Source: an uncultured Candidatus Melainabacteria bacterium
GTDB lineage: Bacteria; Cyanobacteriota; Vampirovibrionia; Gastranaerophilales; Gastranaerophilaceae
DNA: 64,000 bases
Reading direction: 5' to 3'
Assembly (NCBI GenBank): GCA_949927415.1
Contig: CATLFB010000002.1
Coordinates: 186,001-250,000 of the forward strand
This document shows, in pieces, positions 8,112 through 16,345 of this stretch (position 1 is the first letter of the stretch; every line of letters begins with the position of its first letter). The notes below the pieces were generated by a model, which was given only the letters and a program-made list of their open reading frames with translations, searched no databases and was not told where the DNA came from. A program made the position numbers and the translations under genes.

Positions 8112-8324
8112 TTACTGATTCTTCTGCGTGATAAATGATTGGAACAAATCCGCTAAATCAAATTTGCCGTACTTGAAAGCAACAGCCTGTTCTGCGTAAT
8201 TCGTTCCTGTTATATTCTGCAAATCCTGCATTTCTTTAAAGCTCAATGAATTAAAATCAAAACTTGTCATCTCGCCGTAATCAATCATCAAATCTTCCAT
8301 ATCAAGAACTTTTTTTTCTTCCAT
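8112..8324 (-). CDS. Small acidic protein, unknown
   Basis: The ATG at 8324 is preceded by AAGGAG with ideal 8-nt spacing, which decides this start over a GTG three codons upstream. The 70-residue product is rich in Asp, Glu and Phe (MEDLMIDYGEMTSFDF, then SFKEMQDLQNIT) and ends with an amphipathic segment FDLADLFQSFITQ. It could be a small helical adaptor or chaperone, but nothing identifies it. The next gene, 30 bp on, is a similarly small acidic protein. Confidence 0.65.
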   Translation of the reverse strand: MEEKKVLDMEDLMIDYGEMTSFDFNSLSFKEMQDLQNITGTNYAEQAVAFKYGKFDLADLFQSFITQKNQ

Positions 8325-8533
8325 AATACACACTCCTTATCGTGCTCTCTATTAACATTTTTTTTGTCGGTTGTTTTTCCTTAAATCTTTAGGGTTTTGA
8401 ATTCTTTTGTAACATATATTTACAATCATCTGTTTGATGGTTGATTAATCCCGAAAAAACATTAGAATAATCATGGGTTAAAAAGTAAGGCTTCAGGCCA
8501 AACCCAAACAGGTAGTTAATCAGAGGGCTAATT

Positions 8534-9085
8534 ATGGCAAATCATGGCGCATTATCCGGAATTTTTAACGGAATCACAAATACATACTCTGTTCTTGCAC
8601 AGCAATACAAAGACGGCGTCAGCCTTGAAAATATCGTTGAAGCGCAGGGCAAAACTTCAAACGCAAATGTTTTGAACAATTCTTTTGCATCTTATTTGCA
8701 AAACAATTTTTCTAAAATCGACACAAATAACGACGGAATTCTAACATCAGACGAGATTTCGAAGTTGACAAACAACATGTCGACTCAAGGTCTGACAAAA
8801 GAAGAATTCACGCAACTGGCACTTTCAGGTACAAGCGGGCTTTCAACTGCTACAATAAACAATATTCTTGAGCATTTTGAAGACATGGACACAAACGGCG
8901 ACGGCAAAATAACCAGCGCTGAAATCGCCGCATTTGATGTAAACAGTTCAAAACAGGAAAAGCTGGACGAATTTGCGCACAAAGCCGCAACCAACATGTC
9001 GACATTTTACAGCGACGGCTCATCGTCTGACACGTCAGGCTCTTATAGCATGCTCAGTTACAGATACAAAAAATCCAACAGTTAG
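8534..9085 (+). CDS. EF-hand calcium-binding protein
   Basis: A 183-residue protein with two canonical 12-residue EF-hand loops: DTNNDGILTSDE (63-74) and DTNGDGKITSAE (119-130). Both have Asp/Asn at positions 1, 3 and 5, Gly at 6 and Glu at 12, so calcium binding is likely. The N-terminal 55 residues and a Ser/Thr-rich C-terminal tail are not recognisable. No signal peptide is present, so it is either cytoplasmic or exported by a non-Sec route. GAGGG lies 8 nt before the ATG. A bidirectional terminator separates it from enolase. Confidence 0.85.
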   Translation: MANHGALSGIFNGITNTYSVLAQQYKDGVSLENIVEAQGKTSNANVLNNSFASYLQNNFSKIDTNNDGILTSDEISKLTNNMSTQGLTKEEFTQLALSGTSGLSTATINNILEHFEDMDTNGDGKITSAEIAAFDVNSSKQEKLDEFAHKAATNMSTFYSDGSSSDTSGSYSMLSYRYKKSNS

Positions 9086-9221
9086 TAACATATTCTTAAT
9101 TTGGAAAGGAATTTGCCGCAAATCGTTCGCGATTGCGGTGTTTCTTTTTTGTTTAAAAATTAATTATGAATTTTAAAATGCTGAAATATGCTTATAATCT
9201 GTCGTATAATGGGGAAAAGTC

Positions 9222-9284
9222 ATGAAATGCAGATTTGTCGGATGCAAAACCATTAAATTTAAAATAAAAAAGCGGGCTAATTAA
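9222..9284 (+). CDS. Possible 20-residue peptide running into a terminator
   Basis: ATG at 9222 is preceded by GGGGA at 7-nt spacing and by two TATAAT-like boxes (about 9192-9210). It encodes MKCRFVGCKTIKFKIKKRAN, a very basic peptide with two Cys, and its stop lies inside the stem of the terminator at 9266. This could be a leader-type peptide or chance. Confidence 0.2.
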   Translation: MKCRFVGCKTIKFKIKKRAN

Positions 9285-9298
9285 CCCGCCTTTTTTAA
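9266..9298. terminator. Bidirectional rho-independent terminator
   Basis: A-tract, GCGGG stem, short loop CTAATTAA, CCCGC stem and a T-tract (CCTTTTTT) lie between the convergent EF-hand gene and enolase. The A-tract on one side and T-tract on the other let it work in both directions. Confidence 0.8.
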
Positions 9299-9307
9299 TT
9301 GTCCGAA

Positions 9308-10609
<1,302 letters not shown>

Positions 10610-10610
10610 T

Positions 10611-10866
10611 TAATAACTTTGCAGACTTTCGTGCGATTTTATAAATTCTTGTCCGAGGCTCGCGCCTCCTTATTTAATATCTTTGCAGACTTTAGTACAA
10701 GTTTCCAAATTCTTGTCCGAGGCTTTCGCCTCCTTATTTAATATCTTTGCCGACTTTAGTACAAGTTTCCAAATTTTCGTCCGAGGCTTTCGCCTCCGTT
10801 TTTATTATCTTTGCAGATTTTAATACCATTTTATAGACTTCTGTCCGAAGCCTCGACCACAAATTG
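10611..10866. repeat. Four tandem 64-bp repeats with an internal hairpin (family R3)
   Basis: The motif CTTTGCAGAC/CTTTGCCGAC starts at 10617, 10681, 10745 and 10809, an exact 64-bp period. Each unit holds GTCCGAGGCTTTCGCCTCC or a close variant. On the minus strand this is GAGGC-GAAA-GCCTC, a 5-bp stem closed by a GNRA tetraloop. The array fills the gap between the MATE gene and enolase and so lies in the 5' region of enolase. A fifth, diverged copy is at 15713-15776. Confidence 0.9.
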
Positions 10867-10884
10867 ATTGTTACACAGATAATT

Positions 10885-12273
10885 TTATTCTTCAAGTGTC
10901 GTTTGTGTCAATTTGAATTTTTCATCAAACACAAGTTTTTTTATATTGATAAAGTAGCCGAGAGAAAGAATAACAGATGCTGTTATCCATGCAATCGGGC
11001 CGGCGTAGAAGATTCCGAAATATCCGAACCTGACGGCAAGATAAACGGCTGCAAATGAGCGGATTAAAAGTTCTGCAACGGACGATACAAACGGAATCAG
11101 AGGTTTGCCCATTCCTTGAAGCGCGTTTCTGAAGATAAATATCTGGCCGAGAAAAAAGTAGAAAATTGTGCTTATCCAAAGGTAATCATGCGCGATTTTT
11201 ATAACAGAAACTTTTTCATAACCTATGAAACTTCCGATAATTGTTGTGCCGAAATGCCTCATCACAAGAGCCATTATGATACTTAATAGAAAATTTATCA
11301 TAGAAGTTCTGACAACTCCGTATCTGACTCTGTTGAGGTTCTTTGCGCCGTAATTCTGCGCTACAAATACAGAAACCGCAATCCCGAAAGAAATCATAGG
11401 CATTGTAGCGATTTGTTCAATCCTCAAGGCCGCAGTGAATGCCGCAATTACATCCACTCCAAAGGTGTTGCATACGCACTGGATTATCAAAACCCCGAGT
11501 CCGATTACCGAAAACTGCATCGCCATCGGGATTCCGACTTTCAAGTGTTCCATCATGAATTCAATATCGGATTTTCTGTTTTCTTTTTTGAATTCCCAGT
11601 CAGATTTTTGAAGATGGAGAATCGGGAATTTCTTTTTCACATAAAACAGGCACAATAAAACAGAAAAAGCTTGCGAAAGCACGACTGCTACGGCAGAACC
11701 AGGAACGCCCCAATGGAATTTTATAATGAATAAAAGCGCAAGAAGAATGTTCAAAACAGATGCCAAAATCAGGAAATACAAAGGGGTTTTGCTGTCTCCG
11801 AGGGCTCTGAGTATACTTGCAAGAAGATTGTAGCCGTTTGCAGTGATAAGGCCGAGGGTGCAGATTTGGATGTATAAATACGCGTCATGAAAGATTTCAC
11901 CGGAAACATTCATCATCTGTAGAATATTTTTCATAAAAATTGCGCAGACAATGGAAAAAACAACTGTAAACACACTGCTTAAGATTATTGAAACAACGAC
12001 AGAGCGTTTGACTGCGCAAACATCACCTGCGCCGAACTTTTGTCCTGTGAGAACTGAAAACCCGTTTGTCATGCCGGCGATGGCGAACATAATCAGGAAA
12101 AACAAAGGCGCGACGGCTCCGACAGATGCTAGTGCGTTTACTCCGAGTGTTCTTCCGACGATAACGATGTCAGCAAGGTTGTATAACTGCTGGAAAATGT
12201 TTCCAATCAAAAGCGGGATTGAAAACAGCAGAATAAGTTTTAGCGGTGAGCCTCCGGTCAAGTCTTTAATCAT
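10885..12273 (-). CDS. MATE-family multidrug/Na+ antiporter
   Basis: From the ATG at 12273 the product has 462 residues; a TTG 18 bp upstream is less likely. It has about 12 hydrophobic segments in two homologous halves, with the MATE opening motif (LKLILLFSIPLLIGNIFQQL, then DIVIVGRTLG) and a similar pattern in the second half (MAMQFSVIGLGVLIIQ). It would export drugs or cationic metabolites by Na+ or H+ antiport at the inner membrane. The order of segments resembles the NorM/DinF group. It is followed downstream by the enolase leader repeats and stands opposite the divergent subtilase-like gene, 56 bp away. Substrate unknown. Confidence 0.88.
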   Translation of the reverse strand: MIKDLTGGSPLKLILLFSIPLLIGNIFQQLYNLADIVIVGRTLGVNALASVGAVAPLFFLIMFAIAGMTNGFSVLTGQKFGAGDVCAVKRSVVVSIILSSVFTVVFSIVCAIFMKNILQMMNVSGEIFHDAYLYIQICTLGLITANGYNLLASILRALGDSKTPLYFLILASVLNILLALLFIIKFHWGVPGSAVAVVLSQAFSVLLCLFYVKKKFPILHLQKSDWEFKKENRKSDIEFMMEHLKVGIPMAMQFSVIGLGVLIIQCVCNTFGVDVIAAFTAALRIEQIATMPMISFGIAVSVFVAQNYGAKNLNRVRYGVVRTSMINFLLSIIMALVMRHFGTTIIGSFIGYEKVSVIKIAHDYLWISTIFYFFLGQIFIFRNALQGMGKPLIPFVSSVAELLIRSFAAVYLAVRFGYFGIFYAGPIAWITASVILSLGYFINIKKLVFDEKFKLTQTTLEE

Positions 12274-12329
12274 ATCCGAATTATATAACAAATTAAAGTT
12301 TTAATAAATATAAACCGTATATTAAACTT

Positions 12330-13661
12330 ATGGATATAAAAAGCATTTTGAATCAATTCAAGATTCTTGACAAAAACCGCGACGGATGGCTTCAGGCTGA
12401 AGAATTGAACGGAAAGAAGTTTGAAAATACGGTTTGGCATGGAATTATCAGGCCTGATATTAGTGCGGCGGAATTTGTCATAACCGGTTTGAGTTTGGAG
12501 AGCGCAGGAGATGCTGCGCCAAATTTGAGCGGGTTTGACAAAATGCATGCAAAACTTGTGCAAGATAACATTCAGCCTTGTAATTATTGGAAGGATTATT
12601 GTTTTTATGAAAACGGCGTTATGCTTTATACAAAGGATGTCAAAAGTTACGATGAAATTCCGAATGCTCCTACTGACGGCGTAAAAAATGCCAGAGGGGT
12701 GGATATTTCAAAATTTAATCTGTCGGATGAAGAACTTTTGGGGATGGTGATTGACGATTACACTACGATGACAGACGAGCAGAAAGCTGTTTTTGAGAAG
12801 GCCAAATCTGCAATGAGCAAAATGGGGCTCGGAATTGACAAACTCCATGAAAAAGGGTTTAGAGGAGTTGGCACGATGGCGCTTCTGGACCAGAAATTCT
12901 GCAATCATCAAATGTATTCTGACAGAATTTTAAAATCAACTGATGTCGGCAACAATGTAAACAGTACCGAAGGGCCCTCATGGCATGCTGCATCTATGAT
13001 GTCAATTATGCACAAGACTGCGCCTGAAGCAGATATTTTACATTATTGCGTAACCGATATGGACACAAAAGTTCAGGATGCACAGTTTGCCGAAGCGATA
13101 AACGATATTATGGAGAAAAACAAAACTCTTCCGGATGACGAAAAGGTAAAAACAATTGTGATGGGCTGGGGTTTTTATCCGAACAACCCAAAATACGAAG
13201 AATACATAAATCTTTGCAAAGAAGCTGTTAAAAGCGGGATTTTCATTATGTCTAACAATACGCTTGAATTATATGGAATTGAAATTTTCGGTACTGACCG
13301 AAATCCGAAGGGGGATGTCAATTCGTCTGAAAATTATACGTTGTGTACGTTTGATAAGACTGAAAATTATGAAAATTGTTCAAAAGAGTTTTTGGATAAT
13401 TATTTGCATCTTCCGATGCAGCATTTGACAATAGCGCATGAAGACGGCAAAAGTATTCAATATGAGGGCCGTGATGGGGGGATGTGCTGGGCAAATTCTG
13501 TCGGGGCGCTGTATAATGATTTTCTCGGGATAAACCCGGGATTGACGCCTGAGGATTTTGTAAAACTTTTGATAGAAACCTCTGACGAATTTAATGTTGA
13601 GGGGGTATATTGCGGAAGGCTTTTGAATGCGGAGGCGGCTGCGGAAAAGTTGAGTAAATAA
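12330..13661 (+). CDS. EF-hand plus degenerate subtilase-like protein
   Basis: A 443-residue protein. Residues 14-25 (DKNRDGWLQAEE) form one EF-hand loop. From about 115 onward it follows the order of a subtilisin-fold (S8) domain: GVGTMALLDQKF places an Asp at 187, GPSWHAASMMSIMH places a His at 219 in the HGTHVA position, TIVMGWGFY matches the conserved NxSxG strand, IFIMSNNT places Asn 310 at the oxyanion position, and RDGGMCWANSVGALY (381-395) sits where the nucleophile GTSxAxP motif should be. There the Ser is missing; Cys 386 or Ser 390 are nearby. No signal peptide. It may be an inactive relative or use an unusual nucleophile. The assignment is by motif order only. Confidence 0.6.
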   Translation: MDIKSILNQFKILDKNRDGWLQAEELNGKKFENTVWHGIIRPDISAAEFVITGLSLESAGDAAPNLSGFDKMHAKLVQDNIQPCNYWKDYCFYENGVMLYTKDVKSYDEIPNAPTDGVKNARGVDISKFNLSDEELLGMVIDDYTTMTDEQKAVFEKAKSAMSKMGLGIDKLHEKGFRGVGTMALLDQKFCNHQMYSDRILKSTDVGNNVNSTEGPSWHAASMMSIMHKTAPEADILHYCVTDMDTKVQDAQFAEAINDIMEKNKTLPDDEKVKTIVMGWGFYPNNPKYEEYINLCKEAVKSGIFIMSNNTLELYGIEIFGTDRNPKGDVNSSENYTLCTFDKTENYENCSKEFLDNYLHLPMQHLTIAHEDGKSIQYEGRDGGMCWANSVGALYNDFLGINPGLTPEDFVKLLIETSDEFNVEGVYCGRLLNAEAAAEKLSK

Positions 13662-13824
13662 TTTGTGTAAAATTCAAACTGCATCGGCTTTTGGAAGGGA
13701 TTTGTTCCGGTTAATAAAAAAACACTTGTAAAATTTTTATTTTCATGTAAAAATAAACTTATTCTGGAAATTGAGAGAAGAAATTCGGTTAATTTTCAGG
13801 CAAAAACAGAATAAAACGACAAAT

Positions 13825-13898
13825 GGCAAGGTAGCTCAGCTGGTGAGAGCGCACGGCTCATACCCGTGAGGTCGAGAGTTCGAATCTCTCCCTTGCTA
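13825..13898 (+). tRNA. tRNA-Met (CAT anticodon)
   Basis: A full cloverleaf is visible. The acceptor stem GGCAAGG pairs with CCTTGCT (one G-U), the D arm is GCTC...GAGC, the anticodon stem CACGG/CCGTG encloses CTCATAC (anticodon CAT), and the T arm is GAGAG-TTCGAAT-CTCTC. CCA is not encoded. The G1-U72 pair and lack of three G-C pairs in the anticodon stem argue against the initiator, leaving elongator Met or the CAT-reading Ile2 tRNA. Confidence 0.92.
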
Positions 13899-14246
13899 TT
13901 TTTGTATCTCACGGGCAATCGCCTTCGCGCCGGTTCTAACGAACCCAATCGGCTTGGCCTCAAGCCTTCGTCCAACCCTCTTGGAGCGCACGGCACCCTC
14001 TCCTTCGGACGATAATCAATCGTCCTCAGTCGGCACAGTCCGTGAGGCCGGAGTTCGAATCTCTTCCTTGCTTTTGTATCTTATGGGCAATCGCCTTCGC
14101 GCCGGTTCTAACGAACCCAATCGGCTTGGCCTCAAGTCTTCGTCCAATCCTCTTGGAGCGCACGGCACCCTCTCCTTCGGACGATAATCAATCGTCCCTC
14201 ACTCAGAACAGGTATGTGAAACCGGGAGTTTGAATCTCTCCCTTGC
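13899..14246 (+). repeat. Two tandem ~172-bp units each ending in a tRNA 3' remnant
   Basis: GTATCT...GGGCAATCGCCTTCGCGCC occurs at 13904 and 14076. Each unit then carries GAGCGCACGGC, a ~46-nt insert containing GGACGATAATCAATCGTCC, and a tRNA-like 3' part (GTGAGGCCGGAGTTCGAATC at 14042; GGGAGTTTGAATCTCTCCC at 14224). The tRNA-derived parts match the upstream tRNA-Met, but the anticodon arm is interrupted. The remaining bases of the 13662-14284 gap are the leader of the tRNA and a short AT-rich stretch before the nitroreductase gene. Confidence 0.85.
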
Positions 14247-14293
14247 AAGTATGAAAGCCGCGAAATATAATAATATATAGGGAAATGTTAAAT

Positions 14294-14932
14294 ATGGAAT
14301 TGTATGAAGCTATTTATAAAAGACGTGTAGTAAGAGATTTTCAAGACAGAATCGTACCGGATGAGGTTTTGAAAAGAATTATTAACGCAGGACTTCAGGC
14401 ACCCACGCATGATCACTTGAGAAACTGGGAATTTGTAATTTTACAAGATAAAGAGGATAAAGAAAGAGCACTGCAGTTTATAAAAAAAGGAACCGAGCCG
14501 CAGCTTGAAATCCTGAAGAAAACCCTCATTGACGGAACTTCGCAGCAGAAAATGTATGCAATTGCTATGCCGCGGCAGTATTCGATGCTGATGAATTCCT
14601 CTCATATTATTCTTCCGTTTTTTAAATCAAATTCAGGAGTTTTGAAACCGAGTTGTGTAAGTTCGCTAAACCCTATTTCTTCAATCTGGTGCGTTATCGA
14701 AAATATTTTTTTAGCGGCAACCGCAGAAGGGCTGGGATGCTCGATGAGAATTCCAGTCGGAGAAGAAGGAAAAAAGGTTGCTGATGTTGTCGGCGCACCG
14801 GAAAATTATTTATTGCCTTGCTATATCGGGCTTGGCTTTCCTGCTGATGAAAAACCGGAAGTCGAACAGGTGCAGTATACTGTAGAACAAAAAATGCATT
14901 TTGGGAAATGGCAGTTCCATAACCAAAATTGA
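14294..14932 (+). CDS. Nitroreductase-family FMN oxidoreductase
   Basis: A 212-residue protein from the ATG at 14294, chosen because GGGAA sits 9 nt upstream while the ATG at 14285 is too close to it. The N-terminus ELYEAIYKRRVVRDFQDR carries the Arg-rich FMN-phosphate motif of the nitroreductase family, and APTHDHLRNWEFVIL matches the APSxxNxQPWxF region with changes. A later AATAEGLGCSMRIPVGEE fits the conserved AxxxGLG segment. Such enzymes reduce nitro compounds, quinones or flavins with NAD(P)H. No obvious metabolic partner adjoins it; bcp follows after a small membrane protein. Substrate unknown. Confidence 0.85.
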   Translation: MELYEAIYKRRVVRDFQDRIVPDEVLKRIINAGLQAPTHDHLRNWEFVILQDKEDKERALQFIKKGTEPQLEILKKTLIDGTSQQKMYAIAMPRQYSMLMNSSHIILPFFKSNSGVLKPSCVSSLNPISSIWCVIENIFLAATAEGLGCSMRIPVGEEGKKVADVVGAPENYLLPCYIGLGFPADEKPEVEQVQYTVEQKMHFGKWQFHNQN

Positions 14933-14999
14933 CTATGATATTAGCAGTACTAAATATTGACAACAAACCTTTCACAATTTAAAATCCAAAGGAAAACTC

Positions 15000-15236
15000 A
15001 TGGCAATTCAACCAATCATCGCTCAAAATTCAACAGCAGTAAAAAGAAAACCGCTCAACCCTGTTTTACTGACAGGATACGCTTCTCTTGCTTTAGGCAC
15101 CGCAAGCGTTGTCGCGGCTGCAAATAAAAAAATCAAAGCCCATAAATATCTTGCCTATATCGCAGGCGCTCTGGCGTTTTTGCATACGGGAATCGTCGAA
15201 GGGCGAAAGAATGCTTTTAAGAAAGGAGTAAAATAA
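15000..15236 (+). CDS. Small two-helix membrane protein
   Basis: A 78-residue protein with hydrophobic segments at about 22-40 (NPVLLTGYASLALGTASVVA) and 48-65 (YLAYIAGALAFLHTG), separated by a basic loop, and a basic C-terminus. It probably spans the inner membrane twice. The stop codon overlaps the start of bcp by one base (TAATG), so the two are translationally coupled and may act together against oxidants. The MAIQ N-terminus also appears in the FliG-slot protein. Function unknown. Confidence 0.7.
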   Translation: MAIQPIIAQNSTAVKRKPLNPVLLTGYASLALGTASVVAAANKKIKAHKYLAYIAGALAFLHTGIVEGRKNAFKKGVK

Positions 15237-15685
15237 TGGAATATATGAATATCAAACTTGCAGGAATTGACGAAAACGGTGTTGAAAAAGAATTTTCACT
15301 ATCCGATTTCAAAGGCAAAAAAATCGTACTGTATTTTTACCCGAAAGACAACACCTCAGGCTGCACTCAGGAAGCCTGCGACTTTCGTGACAATTTTAAC
15401 CGTCTGACATCAAACGCTGTTGTAATCGGTGTAAGCCCCGACAGTATCAAAAGCCATCTGAAATTCAGAGAAAATCAGGGCCTGAATTTTATTCTTCTCA
15501 GCGATTCTGAGCATAAACTTTCCGAAATTTTCGGCGCATGGGGTGAAAAATCCATGTACGGCCGCAAATATTTTGGCATAATCCGCTCAACCTTTATCCT
15601 TGATGAAAACGGCAATATATTAAAAGAATGGCGGAAAGTCAAAGTTAAGGGTCATGTTGATGAAGTTCTTGAAAATTTAGTATAA
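15236..15685 (+). CDS. bcp: Thioredoxin-dependent peroxiredoxin, BCP type
   Basis: A 149-residue peroxiredoxin. KKIVLYFYPKDNTSGCTQEA places the peroxidatic Cys at 43 with a second Cys at 48, the CxxxxC spacing used for the disulfide in BCP/PrxQ enzymes. Conserved Thr and Arg follow in CDFRDNF and GRKYFGIIRSTFIL. It reduces hydrogen peroxide and organic peroxides using thioredoxin. GGAG precedes the ATG at good spacing; MNIKL three codons later is an alternative start. A terminator follows directly after the stop codon. It fits the anaerobe-type stress set with the nearby ferritin-like protein and rubrerythrin. Confidence 0.95.
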   Translation: MEYMNIKLAGIDENGVEKEFSLSDFKGKKIVLYFYPKDNTSGCTQEACDFRDNFNRLTSNAVVIGVSPDSIKSHLKFRENQGLNFILLSDSEHKLSEIFGAWGEKSMYGRKYFGIIRSTFILDENGNILKEWRKVKVKGHVDEVLENLV

Positions 15686-15709
15686 AAGCGGGGTTTAACC
15701 CGCTTTTTT
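15685..15709 (+). terminator. Rho-independent terminator after bcp
   Basis: AAAGCGGG, a short loop, CCCGCTTT and TTTT begin at the last base of the bcp stop codon. The A-tract may also let it end transcripts from the other strand. Confidence 0.85.
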
Positions 15710-15712
15710 CAT

Positions 15713-15776
15713 AACTTTGCCGATTTCTGTGCGATTTTATAAATACCTGTCTTAGGCTCACGCCTCCGCTTTTTTA
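15713..15776. repeat. Single copy of repeat R3
   Basis: TAACTTTGCCGATTTCTGTG and then GCGATTTTATAAAT with GGCTCACGCCTCC match the 64-bp units upstream of enolase. The copy ends at the stop codon of the ferritin-like gene. Confidence 0.75.
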
Positions 15777-16079
15777 ATCACTTTCCCCTTTGATAATTTT
15801 TTCAGCCTCTTCAACGCCTTCTTTATGACCTTTAGCATCCTGCGGCGATATGAGATTTAAAAGATACAAAAGATTTCCGGCATGAACGCGTTCGTCTTCG
15901 GCAATTTCATTTAAAAGCCTTTTGGCCTCTTCATTATCAATTGTTTCCGCGATTTCTTCATAAAGCTGAATGGCTTCGTATTCACCTGCAATCGAAAACC
16001 TGATTGCACGGATTAATTCTTCATTTGTAAGCTTTCTGTCGCTTTTTTTAACGCTGTATGGTGTTGCAAATTCCGGCAT
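15774..16079 (-). CDS. Small ferritin-like/rubrerythrin-type protein
   Basis: A 101-residue protein with a ferritin-like two-helix unit: AIRFSIAGEYEAIQLYEEIA carries Glu residues in an ExxAxxxY pattern and LLNEIAEDERVHAGNLLYLL the ExxH pattern used for di-iron binding. It has half the helices of a full rubrerythrin, so it probably dimerises to make the site. Such short proteins are common in anaerobes and handle peroxide or iron. A GGAG ribosome-binding site lies just before the ATG. The gene converges on bcp, with a terminator and a 64-bp repeat between them. Confidence 0.85.
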   Translation of the reverse strand: MPEFATPYSVKKSDRKLTNEELIRAIRFSIAGEYEAIQLYEEIAETIDNEEAKRLLNEIAEDERVHAGNLLYLLNLISPQDAKGHKEGVEEAEKIIKGESD

Positions 16080-16161
16080 GGCAATCTCCTTTAAAATATT
16101 TTCATATATATTTTAAAGGACGGGACGGGTTCCTGCATCAGGCAGGCGGGCAGTGGGAGGC

Positions 16162-16345
16162 GATAAAGTGAAAGGTGAAAGGTGAAAAGTCGGTAACGGT
16201 GAATTTATTATTTGTAAAAATTCGACGGTTTTAGTTTTTATAACAAAAAAAGAAAATTTTTGTAGAAAATCAACTCCCGATAAGGTCTTTTCACATTTCA
16301 CTATGTTCTTTTCACCCACATAAACCGACTTTTCACCACTCACTC
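16162..16345 (-). repeat. MITE-like element, copy A (family R4)
   Basis: GATAAAGTGAAAGGTGAAAG at the left is mirrored by CCGACTTTTCACCACTCACT at the right. The interior (GTCTTTTCACATTTCACTAT and the CAACTCCCGATAAGGTC segment) is the reverse complement of the copies at 18737 and 44312. The right end overlaps the recJ stop codon, so the element supplies or abuts the end of that gene. Confidence 0.85.

Noticed and set aside
8465-8533. Cyclic di-GMP riboswitch upstream of the EF-hand gene
   Set aside because: GGCCAAACCC is weakly reminiscent of the GEMM motif, but the conserved GACGCAAAGC part and the second stem are missing.
10611-10866. CRISPR array from the regular 64-bp period
   Set aside because: Units are repeated over their full length with no unique spacers, and no cas gene is present in the window.
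13796-14233. Open frames of 63-77 codons over the tRNA and its tandem copies
   Set aside because: They read through the tRNA and its repeats; the RNA explanation accounts for the sequence.
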